NCBI GenBank assembly: GCA_011390855.1
Contig: JAABRN010000072.1
Span: 1 to 5,437 of the forward strand
Direction of reading: 5' to 3'
Length of the DNA: 5,437 bases
Source: Hydrogenophaga sp.
Lineage (GTDB): Bacteria; Pseudomonadota; Gammaproteobacteria; Burkholderiales; Burkholderiaceae_C
Numbering within the stretch: the stretch's first letter is position 1; the number at the start of each line of letters is the position of its first letter. The notes beneath the pieces were generated by a model, which saw only the letters and a list, made by a program, of their open reading frames with translations, was not told where the DNA came from and searched no databases. The translations under genes were made by a program, and so were the position numbers. Below are positions 1 through 5,412 of this stretch, one piece after another.

Positions 1-442
1 GTTGGGCGTGTTGCTGGCGACGCTGCTTCGAGGCTATTCGAACGACGTTTACTTCCAGGTGGGACTGATCACCATCATCGGCCTGTCGGCGAAAAATGCG
101 ATTCTGATCATCGAGTTCGCCAAAGACCTTCAGGCCCAGGGAAAGAACGTGATCGACGCTGCGCTCGAAGCCGCTCACCTGCGTTTTCGGCCCATCATCA
201 TGACCTCGATGGCCTTCACACTGGGCGTGGTGCCGCTGGCCTTGTCGTCCGGCGCTGGTTCAGCCAGCCAGCGCGCCATTGGCACCGGTGTGATCGGTGG
301 CATGGTCACCGGCACCATCCTTGCCGTGGTGTTTGTACCCATCTTCTTCGTGGTGGTGCGCACGCTCTTCAAAGGCAGCGATCGCCAGCGCCGTCTGCAT
401 GCGGCCGACGCCGAACACATGGGGGTGCACAGTGATGCATGA
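1..442 (+). CDS. RND multidrug efflux pump, inner-membrane subunit (HAE1/AcrB-MexB family), C-terminal fragment
   Basis: This is the last ~146 residues of a proton-driven RND drug exporter; the gene continues off the left edge (a full member is usually a little over 1,000 residues). Seen: three C-terminal membrane helices. The first carries [16 protein letters not shown], the family signature of TM10, whose lysine corresponds to the proton-relay Lys940 of AcrB. The second is [20 protein letters not shown] followed by the [12 protein letters not shown] loop. The third is the [24 protein letters not shown] helix region before a short charged cytoplasmic tail. The reading frame is open from the first base and ends with TGA at 440-442. 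The next gene, an outer-membrane channel, starts 8 nt before this stop, so the two are translated from one message and probably work as pump and exit duct with a periplasmic adaptor encoded upstream. Substrate range cannot be read from this fragment. Family assignment is very secure. Confidence 0.96.
   Translation, partial: LGVLLATLLRGYSNDVYFQVGLITIIGLSAKNAILIIEFAKDLQAQGKNVIDAALEAAHLRFRPIIMTSMAFTLGVVPLALSSGAGSASQRAIGTGVIGGMVTGTILAVVFVPIFFVVVRTLFKGSDRQRRLHAADAEHMGVHSDA
421..425 (+). promoter_or_regulatory. Ribosome binding site of the efflux lipoprotein gene
   Basis: GGGGG lies inside the end of the pump gene, 9 nt before ATG 435. It decides the start of the lipoprotein against the much longer open frame that runs back to 297. 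Confidence 0.55.
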
Positions 443-1862
443 GTCCAATCGCCGCAAGTTGCGCACGGCGCTGTCCTTGGTTGCCGCTGCCGTGCTGGCC
501 GGGTGTTCGTTCATTCCCACCTACGAACGACCCGCCGCGCCGGTGCCTGACGCGTACCCCACCATGGGAGCGAACACAGGTACGCCAGCTGCCGCGCCCG
601 ACCTGGCCGGGACAACGTTCGTGGGTGACGCCCATCTGCGCGAGCTGATTGCGCTGGCGCTGGCCAACAACCGCGACTTGCGCGTGGCCACGCTGAACAT
701 TGAACAAGTTCGTGCGCAGTACCAGATCCGGCGCGCCGACCAGTTCCCGTCCCTGGGTCTTGCTGCCAGCGGCAATCGCCAGCCCGACGGAAATGGTGGC
801 ATCAGCAGCACCTACAGCGCGGGCCTGGCGATGAGCAGCTGGGAAATCGATTTCTTCGGACGCATTGCGAGCCTGAAAGAAGCGGCGCTGGCGCAGTACC
901 TGGCCAGTGAAGAGGCGCAGCGGGCCGCTCAGACCAGTCTGGTGGCGGCAGTAGCCAGTACCTGGTTGAGTCTGCAAAGCAGCGACCAGCTTCTGGCACT
1001 CACGCAGCGCACGCTGGCCAGCAGGGAAGACTCGCTGCGCCTGACGAAGCTGCGGTTTGACAACGGCGCCACATCGGCACTGGACTTGCGTCAGGCTGAG
1101 TCGCTCACGGCCGCTGCCCAAGCTTCGTTGGCTCAACAACAGCGTCAACGGGCGCTCGACCTGAACGCGCTCACCTTGCTGGTCGGGCAATCGGTGCCTG
1201 GCAACCTGCTTGTGCCGAGCCAGCCCACTGCAGTGCAACCGCCAGCCAGCACACCAGCCCAGCCGTGGTTGAGCGATGTGCCCGCCGGACTACCATCCGA
1301 TCTGCTGGAACGTCGGGCCGACATTCGGCAGGCCGAACAGCAACTGATTGCAGCCAATGCCAACATCGGCGCCGCGCGGGCAGCCTTCTTCCCGCGTATC
1401 TCACTGACCGCCAGCGCGGGCACCGCCAGCAATGAACTGTCAGGACTTTTCAAGGATGGTTCCTGGGGCTTCACGCTGGCGCCTCAGGCGTTGCTACCCA
1501 TTTTCGATGCCGGGCGCAACCGGGCCTCGCTGGAATCGGCCAAGGTCGGTCGAGACATCGCCGTGGCTCAATACGAGAAGGCGATCCAGACCGCATTCCG
1601 TGAAGTGGCTGATGCGCTGGCGGGCCGAGCCACCCTGGGCGAGCAGCTGCGCGCACAAGAGGTGCAGGCCACAGCCGAGGCCGAGCGTTTCCGATTGGCT
1701 GAGCTGCGTTACCGCAACGGGGTGTCCAGTTTCCTGGATGTACTGGATGCACAACGGTCGCTGTTTGGCACCGAGCAAGCGCTGCTGCAAACCCGCCTGG
1801 CACAGCAGCAGAACAAGGTGGCGCTCTACAAGGCACTGGGCGGCGGTTTCGAACTTCGGTGA
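435..1862 (+). CDS. Outer-membrane efflux lipoprotein (NodT/OprM-type, TolC superfamily)
   Basis: A 475-residue channel protein that forms the outer-membrane and periplasmic exit duct of the RND pump encoded just upstream. Seen: an N-terminal lipoprotein signal with basic residues (NRRKLR), a hydrophobic stretch and the lipobox L21-A22-G23-C24; Ser follows Cys24, so outer-membrane sorting is expected. OEP repeat one includes SWEIDFFGR (135-143) and a long Ala/Gln-rich helix. Repeat two includes [20 protein letters not shown] (286-305), FFPRISL (318-324), FREVADALA (388-396) and [18 protein letters not shown] (426-443), all typical of the NodT family. Length is normal. I chose ATG 435 because it puts the signal peptide at the N-terminus and has GGGGG (421-425) 9 nt upstream; GTG 432 is an alternative one codon longer. 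The frame is open further upstream (to 297), but that part is a shadow of the pump gene. The 8-nt overlap suggests translational coupling. Confidence 0.95.
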   Translation: MHESNRRKLRTALSLVAAAVLAGCSFIPTYERPAAPVPDAYPTMGANTGTPAAAPDLAGTTFVGDAHLRELIALALANNRDLRVATLNIEQVRAQYQIRRADQFPSLGLAASGNRQPDGNGGISSTYSAGLAMSSWEIDFFGRIASLKEAALAQYLASEEAQRAAQTSLVAAVASTWLSLQSSDQLLALTQRTLASREDSLRLTKLRFDNGATSALDLRQAESLTAAAQASLAQQQRQRALDLNALTLLVGQSVPGNLLVPSQPTAVQPPASTPAQPWLSDVPAGLPSDLLERRADIRQAEQQLIAANANIGAARAAFFPRISLTASAGTASNELSGLFKDGSWGFTLAPQALLPIFDAGRNRASLESAKVGRDIAVAQYEKAIQTAFREVADALAGRATLGEQLRAQEVQATAEAERFRLAELRYRNGVSSFLDVLDAQRSLFGTEQALLQTRLAQQQNKVALYKALGGGFELR

Positions 1863-1952
1863 CCATGCGGCCGAAGGGGTTCGTACGCCGAGGCAAGGCC
1901 GAACAAGCCCCTCGAGGCGGGCGCATCCCTGCAGCGGGCTTTCGGCTTCATT

Positions 1953-1992
1953 GCAGACTGCGGTGATACCGGCCGGTACCACCGCGGTTTGC
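1953..1992 (+). repeat. 40-nt near-perfect palindrome / long hairpin
   Basis: Pairing base 1953+i with 1992-i gives 17 Watson-Crick pairs, two G-U pairs (1956/1989 and 1959/1986) and one A-C mismatch (1966/1979) out of 20. The centre is CCGGCCGG (1969-1976). As RNA it would be a very stable hairpin with a GGCC loop. There is no T-run after it, so it is not a textbook intrinsic terminator, but it could block 3' exonucleases or help end the efflux operon transcript. Alternatives are an operator for a dimeric regulator or a REP-like dispersed repeat; no second copy exists in this window. Confidence 0.75.
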
Positions 1993-2044
1993 GCCTTGCA
2001 TTCCACCGTGCGGCAGGGCGCGCGCATCCACGCTCCGCTGACCC

Positions 2045-2103
2045 GGGTTCAAAGGGTTCGCTGGCGTACAGACGTTTCATTCATCGCCTGACCCAATGGA
2101 CCC
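2045..2103 (+). other. Interrupted stem-loop inside the leader
   Basis: GGGTTCA (2045-2051) can pair with TGGACCC (2097-2103), and GGGTT (2054-2058) with GACCC (2090-2094), flanking a 2x2 A/A internal loop. GGCG (2063-2066) with CGCC (2085-2088) continues the stem. Two pairs are G-U in plus-strand RNA. The GGGTTCAAA stretch resembles a tRNA T-loop but has no matching tRNA arms. Confidence 0.35.
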
Positions 2104-2107
2104 CTCT

Positions 2108-2133
2108 GGCGCGGCACGAAACCTGTGCCCGCC
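2108..2133 (+). other. Bulged hairpin inside the leader
   Basis: GGCGCGGCAC (2108-2117) pairs with GTGCCCGCC (2125-2133) as a nine-pair GC-rich stem with a single bulged C on the 5' side and a seven-base loop, GAAACCT. It sits between the preceding stem and the arm carrying the ribosome binding site. Confidence 0.4.
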
Positions 2134-2156
2134 TGCCACTCTGAACCCTGCCGCAC

Positions 2157-2162
2157 GGAGGT
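2157..2162 (+). promoter_or_regulatory. Shine-Dalgarno of the Xre/MbcA/ParS-like gene, within an inverted-repeat arm
   Basis: GGAGGT is a strong match to the anti-Shine-Dalgarno and lies only 3 nt before ATG 2166. In-frame ATGs at 2175 and 2178 lie 12 and 15 nt away and are alternative starts. Five of its six bases are in the right arm of the 15/16 inverted repeat. Confidence 0.65.
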
Positions 2163-2165
2163 CCC

Positions 2166-2663
2166 ATGAACCAAATGATGAGCCAGCCCATCGCATCAAC
2201 GAGAGGCACGCGAGCTTTCCTGACCGAGCCCTCTGCGCGGGCCCAAGCGCCAGGTTCACGGAAATTGGGTCGCGATGAATTGTTTCTCCAGATGCTTGAT
2301 GCCTACCGCATCAGCGGCGGCCTCTTCCGCGGGGCTGACGTCAACACCTTGCTCGAAGGCCGTGGTCGCCACAGCGCTGGTACGGTGGACAGCTGGAAGG
2401 ACAAAAACGAGGTCATTTTTTTCGATTGGCAATGCCTGACCTGGATGCCGCGATTCCAGTTTGACATGGCCGCAAAAGCGCCGTGGACAGCGGTGGGCCT
2501 CGTGGCCATCGAACTGGCGGGGGTTTTTGACAACTGGGAAATGGCGCTGTGGTTTGCGCAACCAAGTGCGGTCCTGGAGGGACGGTTGCCAGCCGATGCC
2601 TTGCGGTCCGATCCCGACCAGGTCATTCAGGCCGCCAGGCACGACAGACAGCTTGTGACGTGA
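2166..2663 (+). CDS. Hypothetical protein with Xre/MbcA/ParS-like toxin-binding C-terminal region
   Basis: A 165-residue soluble protein of unproven function. Seen: a variable N-terminal ~35 residues rich in Ala/Ser/Arg; a segment LFLQMLDAYRISGGLFRG (39-56); an aromatic block EVIFFDWQCLTWMPRFQFD (82-100); then WEMALWFAQPSAVLEGRLPADAL (124-146) and DPDQVIQAAR (149-158). The last part follows the pattern of the Xre/MbcA/ParS toxin-binding domain (DUF2384), in which a W-x-x-x-P-x-x-x-L-x-G-x-x-P-x-x-x-L motif precedes a final helix. From memory, similar stand-alone proteins occur in many Burkholderiales. No helix-turn-helix and no adjacent RES-type toxin are seen, so a role as a toxin-antitoxin antitoxin is not supported by context. 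ATG 2166 is chosen for the GGAGGT just upstream; its first residues are poorly constrained. The preceding leader is unusually structured and may control its translation. It converges with the Crp/Fnr gene. Confidence 0.8.
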   Translation: MNQMMSQPIASTRGTRAFLTEPSARAQAPGSRKLGRDELFLQMLDAYRISGGLFRGADVNTLLEGRGRHSAGTVDSWKDKNEVIFFDWQCLTWMPRFQFDMAAKAPWTAVGLVAIELAGVFDNWEMALWFAQPSAVLEGRLPADALRSDPDQVIQAARHDRQLVT

Positions 2664-2835
2664 CAGGGAGCGCCCTCGCTGTGCTTCGCGAGACCGCCTG
2701 AAACACGGGGATTCAGTGGCACGTCCTGCGCTTGCCGCAGGGCGGCTCCTCGGTGTCTTTGGGAGAAGCAGTGCGATCCAACCGGGACACGGTGCCCTTC
2801 CGCGGTCTGGCGGAGCGCAGCGGAAATCGTGGCCT
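2664..2835. other. Convergent intergenic region with short hairpins
   Basis: This is the 172 nt between two converging stop codons. It contains a run of small inverted repeats: CTCGC/GCGAG (2675-2679 / 2688-2692), CTGAA/TTCAG (2698-2702 / 2712-2716), CCTGCG/CGCAGG (2725-2730 / 2736-2741) and TTCCGC/GCGGAA (2798-2803 / 2820-2825). None is followed by a T-run on either strand, so a rho-independent terminator cannot be called. No gene is seen. Confidence 0.55.
2725..2741. other. Perfect 6-bp stem hairpin between convergent genes
   Basis: CCTGCG, a five-base loop CTTGC, then CGCAGG. It is placed where transcripts from both sides end, and could slow polymerase or protect 3' ends. With no T-tract, a terminator role is only possible, not shown. 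Confidence 0.3.
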
Positions 2836-3537
2836 TCAGATCCTGGTTGTCATCAGCTCTCTGTATAGCAACTTGTCGGCCTCGTAGCAGCTGCATGCCT
2901 CTCCCTCCAGTCCCAGCCGGTCCAGCACCTTCAGCTCACCGCGCCGGTACTCGATCAGACCGTTTTTCTGGAAGTCACTGGCCGATTGGGTCACGCCCAC
3001 ACGGCGCACGCCCAGCATCAGAGAGATGAACTCCTGCGTGACGTGGAACTGATCGGAATCGGCGCGGTCCTGGCTCATGAGCAGCCAGCGCGCCAGCCTC
3101 GGACCGATGGGGTGGAAACGTTCACAGGCTGAGGCCAGCGACTGCTGATGCAGCCGTGTCATGAGTGCTCTCTGCACGAGCGTCCGAAGCGCAGGCATGT
3201 CCTCCATCGCCTTCTGCAAGCTCTTGACCTCAATGCGCAGGCAGCAGCCATCACCCTGCACCACGGCGCGCCAGGGCGTCTTGGCCAATCCCAATACAAG
3301 CTCGGAGCCGAGCATGCCCTCGCGTCCGATCATGCCCACTTCCAGTGGTGGGTGGCTGTCGATATTGACGACCAGGGAGATGAAACCGCTGCGCGGGAAA
3401 TAAGCGTGTGTGAGCTGTTTGCCGCTCTCGATGAGGTCAGTGGAAAGCACCAGTTCGAAAGGTTCGCACAAGGCGATGAAGTGCTTCTTGACCGTCCTGG
3501 GGAGCGACTCGATGAGGTGATTCTCTATTTCTGACAT
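2836..3537 (-). CDS. Crp/Fnr-family transcriptional regulator
   Basis: A 233-residue DNA-binding regulator. Seen: an N-terminal cyclic-nucleotide-binding-like beta-roll (about 25-110) with ESGKQLTHAYFPRSGFISLV (37-56) and GMIGREGMLGSELVLG (68-83); a dimerisation helix (about 112-140); a C-terminal winged helix-turn-helix (about 163-208) with VTQEFISLMLGVRRVGVTQSA as the recognition region; and a tail with C215-S-C217. The usual cAMP contacts are not conserved: G-R-E-G replaces the GEL-type motif and P-W-R-A sits where CRP has R-S-A, so cAMP is unlikely to be the ligand. The Fnr-type N-terminal iron-sulfur cysteine cluster is also missing. I chose ATG 3537 because homologues start with M-S-x-x-x-N-H-L and an AGGG lies 8 nt upstream; ATG 3561 would add eight residues. 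A Crp/Fnr-type dyad upstream suggests autoregulation. Targets are unknown. Confidence 0.93.
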   Translation of the reverse strand: MSEIENHLIESLPRTVKKHFIALCEPFELVLSTDLIESGKQLTHAYFPRSGFISLVVNIDSHPPLEVGMIGREGMLGSELVLGLAKTPWRAVVQGDGCCLRIEVKSLQKAMEDMPALRTLVQRALMTRLHQQSLASACERFHPIGPRLARWLLMSQDRADSDQFHVTQEFISLMLGVRRVGVTQSASDFQKNGLIEYRRGELKVLDRLGLEGEACSCYEADKLLYRELMTTRI

Positions 3538-3732
3538 GTTGGTCGCCCTGTTCACAAACATCGCCTGTCATCGGCAGTATTGATGCGGGTCACATGAGCC
3601 CTGTGCCCTGCAATCCCTGGCCCACTATGGCGTGCCTGAGCCTCGCCCACTGTCTGCTGGCGAACACAAGGAGGCAAAGTCTTCAATCGCACCGGGGTGT
3701 CGAGGCATACCCTGCTCCGGGCGCCTTTGACT
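3538..3732. other. Intergenic region between the DUF302 gene and the Crp/Fnr gene
   Basis: About 195 nt holding the probable promoter and leader of the Crp/Fnr gene, including the TGA-N6-TCA dyad, and the 3' end of the DUF302 transcript. No T-tract terminator hairpin and no small gene could be supported. Confidence 0.5.
3580..3593 (-). promoter_or_regulatory. Candidate Crp/Fnr-type operator upstream of the regulator gene
   Basis: The plus strand reads TTGAT-gcgg-GTCAC. On the gene's strand this is GTGAC-CCGC-ATCAA, an 8/10 match to the FNR consensus TTGAT-N4-ATCAA. Shifted by one base outward, TGTGA-N6-TCAAT also matches 8/10 of the CRP consensus. The shared TGA-N6-TCA core is the hallmark of the family. 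It lies 42-56 nt before the chosen ATG, a place suited to autoregulation. No convincing -10/-35 pair was found, so this is a sequence match only. Confidence 0.35.
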
Positions 3733-4122
3733 TCACTGCGCCAGGTTCTTGCAAACCCGTCGCAGCCTCTGCTCGGCATCGGTTGCAACCGCCTGCACGT
3801 CGGGTTTGTCGACCATTTTCATCATCACCAGCGGGTCGACGATGGCCACTGTGACGCTGCCTTCGGCATTCTGGCGCACGACCACGTTGCACGGCAGCAG
3901 AAGCCCGATGTCGGGCTCTGCCTGCAAGGCCTTGTGTGCCAGAGGCGGGTTGCAGGCGCCGAGGATGCGGTAGGGGGGCATTTTGACTTCGAGCTTTTCC
4001 TTCATCGTGGCCTGCACGTCGATGTCGCTGAGCACGCCGAAGCCCTCTTGCTTGAGCGCGGCCATGACGCGCTCGATGGCTGCGTCGAAAGAAATATCGA
4101 GAGTGACATTGAATCCATACAT
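3733..4122 (-). CDS. DUF302 domain-containing protein
   Basis: A 129-residue single-domain protein of the DUF302 family, whose biochemical function is not established. Seen: no signal peptide; an N-terminal beta-alpha unit ([20 protein letters not shown], 4-23); the family core [18 protein letters not shown] (27-44), [20 protein letters not shown] (51-70) and [12 protein letters not shown] (71-82); then AIVDPLVMM (93-101) and a C-terminal helix. Cys57 in ACNP and Cys78 in LPCN are the characteristic conserved cysteines; a third cysteine (124) is near the end. Length is as expected for the family. The start at 4122 has AGAGGT on the minus strand 7 nt upstream. It lies between the M48 protease and the Crp/Fnr regulator genes, same direction, with gaps of ~200-260 nt, so co-regulation is possible but not shown. 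Confidence 0.93.
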   Translation of the reverse strand: MYGFNVTLDISFDAAIERVMAALKQEGFGVLSDIDVQATMKEKLEVKMPPYRILGACNPPLAHKALQAEPDIGLLLPCNVVVRQNAEGSVTVAIVDPLVMMKMVDKPDVQAVATDAEQRLRRVCKNLAQ

Positions 4123-4383
4123 TTGGCTTACCTCTGGGCGCCAGCTGCGCCATGATGAACAGGCTCAGGTCGAGCAAGGTGACGAATTTCGCGAGAACAC
4201 AAGCCATTCGACGCGCGAGCAACGTTGGCCAGTGCGCACCAAATGCTAAAAGTGTGAAGCCGGCAAGTCTGTACGTCGTCGCACACCGTCCGGCTGTATG
4301 GCCATGGTGCACCGTTTCTCTGCGTTCACTTTCATTCAGCAAACTGTGACGCGACGCTTGCCGACATGTGAGAGCTTGACCCG
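4123..4383. other. Intergenic region upstream of the DUF302 gene
   Basis: A 261-nt gap between the protease stop and the DUF302 start. It should carry the DUF302 promoter, but no good -35/-10 pair is visible. A distant inverted repeat AGCCGG/CCGGCT (4258-4263 / 4289-4294) is present. On the minus strand a frame from TTG 4342 is open and somewhat hydrophobic, but it then runs out of frame through the DUF302 gene, and I do not call it a gene. Confidence 0.45.
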
Positions 4384-5412
4384 TCAGGGCTTGGGTTCGA
4401 TCGCATCGAAGCGTCCGTCCCAGGCGGGGTCGATGGCCCGGATGCGTGCGGCCAGTGGCGGGTGGGTGGCCATCCAGCCGAAGATCGGCTTGCCCAGACC
4501 GTTTTCAAAGAACATGTGACTGGCTTCACCAGCGTGGGGTGAATCGATGCGAGCACCGACGCTGCCGATCTTGCGCAGCGCACCGGCAAGCCCCGCCGGG
4601 TTGCGGGTGAACTGCACGGCAGAGGCATCGGCCAGCATCTCGCGTTGCCTGCTCAGGGCGGCCTGGATCAGTCGGCCGAACAGCACACCCAGCGCGCCGA
4701 TGACGAGCAGCGCCACCCCCAGCAGCATCATGGGGGCACGGTTGCGGTTGCCACCGCCGCGCGCATACAGCAGCACACGCCCGATCACCGTCAGGCACAC
4801 GATGCCGAACAGCACGCCCATGATGCGGATGTTCAGCCGCATGTCGCCGTTGAGCAGGTGGCTGAACTCGTGACCGATGACGCCCTGCAGCTCGTCGCGC
4901 GAGAGCAGGGTCATACCGCCGCGGGTGATGCCGATGGCAGCGTCCTTGGCGCTGTGGCCAGCGGCGAAGGCGTTGATGCCGGCATCGTTGTCCAGCACAT
5001 AGATTTTGGGAACGGGGACACTGGCAGCCAATGCCATCTCTTCGACGACGTTGCGCAACTGACGCTCGTCGGCGTCGGCGGGGTCGTCGGCCAGCAGCCG
5101 TCCGCCCAGTTCCTCGGCGACCTCACTGCCGCCACGTGACAGGCGAAAAAACTTGTAGGTGGCTCCTGCCACCACCACTCCCAGCGTGCCCGCGACCACC
5201 CAGCCGAACAGCTGCGTATCCCAAGGCTCGACGGTGCGCCATGACGCCAGCGCAACGGGTTCGCCAGGGGAAGTTGGCACCTGTGTGAAGTGCAGGATCA
5301 GTACGCTGGCTGCATAGACCGAGGCGACGATGAAGACAATCGCCAGCACGAAGTACACCACCAATGCGGTGGTCTTGGTGCGCGCGCGGTCCTGCTGTCC
5401 AAAAAAATCCAT
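4384..5412 (-). CDS. Membrane-bound M48-family (HtpX/Ste24-like) zinc metalloprotease
   Basis: A 342-residue integral membrane protease, probably acting in membrane protein quality control by analogy with HtpX. Seen: two N-terminal transmembrane helices (about 17-42 and 68-89); a catalytic region with H181-E-F-S-H185, giving two zinc-binding histidines and catalytic Glu182; two more hydrophobic helices (about 196-216 and 227-251); then S254-RQRE258-MLADASAV, with Glu258 the likely third zinc ligand; and THPPLAARI (316-324) near the end, typical of M48B proteins. All key residues are present. Some relatives have long C-terminal extensions; this one stops soon after the THPPL block. In many genomes such genes follow lemA, which would lie beyond the right edge; this is not testable here. 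ATG 5412 gives the familiar M-D-F-F start but has no Shine-Dalgarno, and the frame stays open upstream to the window edge. It is named htpX-like rather than htpX because the N-terminus differs from classical HtpX. Confidence 0.93.
   Translation of the reverse strand: MDFFGQQDRARTKTTALVVYFVLAIVFIVASVYAASVLILHFTQVPTSPGEPVALASWRTVEPWDTQLFGWVVAGTLGVVVAGATYKFFRLSRGGSEVAEELGGRLLADDPADADERQLRNVVEEMALAASVPVPKIYVLDNDAGINAFAAGHSAKDAAIGITRGGMTLLSRDELQGVIGHEFSHLLNGDMRLNIRIMGVLFGIVCLTVIGRVLLYARGGGNRNRAPMMLLGVALLVIGALGVLFGRLIQAALSRQREMLADASAVQFTRNPAGLAGALRKIGSVGARIDSPHAGEASHMFFENGLGKPIFGWMATHPPLAARIRAIDPAWDGRFDAIEPKP

Larger units (their letters stand above)
2003..2161 (+). promoter_or_regulatory. Candidate structured leader RNA sequestering the ribosome binding site
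   Basis: The 16-nt arm at 2003-2018 (CCACCGTGCGGCAGGG) is the reverse complement of 2146-2161 (CCCTGCCGCACGGAGG) at 15 of 16 positions, with 13 contiguous matches. The right arm contains the GGAGG of the Shine-Dalgarno serving ATG 2166. The 127 nt between the arms hold two more stems, so the whole can be drawn as a closed multibranch fold. If transcribed from upstream of 2003, the closed form would hide the ribosome binding site. Seen: the complementarity and its position. Inferred: that it forms in RNA and regulates translation. It matches no riboswitch or thermometer class that I recognise. Confidence 0.4.
1863..2165. other. 303-nt intergenic region rich in inverted repeats, no gene
   Basis: No convincing coding sequence lies here; frames crossing it are continuations of out-of-frame shadows of the lipoprotein gene. 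It holds a 40-nt palindrome (1953-1992), a long-range inverted repeat (2003-2018 with 2146-2161), an interrupted stem (2045-2058 with 2090-2103), a bulged hairpin (2108-2133) and the Shine-Dalgarno GGAGGT (2157-2162). No clear sigma-70 promoter and no T-tract terminator could be recognised. It serves at once as 3' region of the efflux operon and 5' leader of the next gene, and whether there is a promoter in between is undecided. Confidence 0.7.

Noticed and set aside
297..434. N-terminal extension of the efflux lipoprotein (the frame is open from 297, giving 521 residues)
   Set aside because: It would overlap the pump gene by about 145 nt, its translation lacks family resemblance, and it would bury the lipoprotein signal that starts naturally at ATG 435.
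1953..1992. Classical rho-independent terminator for the efflux operon
   Set aside because: The stem is strong but is followed by GCGCCTTGCATT rather than a T-run, so the standard terminator label is not justified.
2041..2070. tRNA-like T-loop (GGGTTCAAA)
   Set aside because: The flanks do not pair as a T-arm and there is no acceptor, D or anticodon arm in the right spacing; it fits better as one side of the 2045-2103 stem.
1432..2091. Plus-strand 219-codon open frame crossing the end of the lipoprotein gene into the intergenic region
   Set aside because: It is an Arg/Trp-rich shadow frame; its passage through the palindrome and leader has no homology-like features or start signal.
2166..2663. 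Complete toxin-antitoxin module
   Set aside because: Only an antitoxin-like C-terminal pattern is present; no RES or other toxin gene lies on either side.
3148..3534. Plus-strand 128-codon open frame antisense to the Crp/Fnr gene
   Set aside because: It is the complement of a clearly conserved coding sequence, has no recognisable family and no good ribosome binding site.
3697..4155. Plus-strand 152-codon open frame antisense to the DUF302 gene
   Set aside because: It is fully overlapped by the conserved DUF302 coding sequence and shows no family features of its own.
4645..5139. Plus-strand 164-codon open frame antisense to the M48 protease
   Set aside because: The His/Gln/Ala-rich translation is typical of reading a GC-rich gene backwards; the HEFSH protease on the other strand is decisive.
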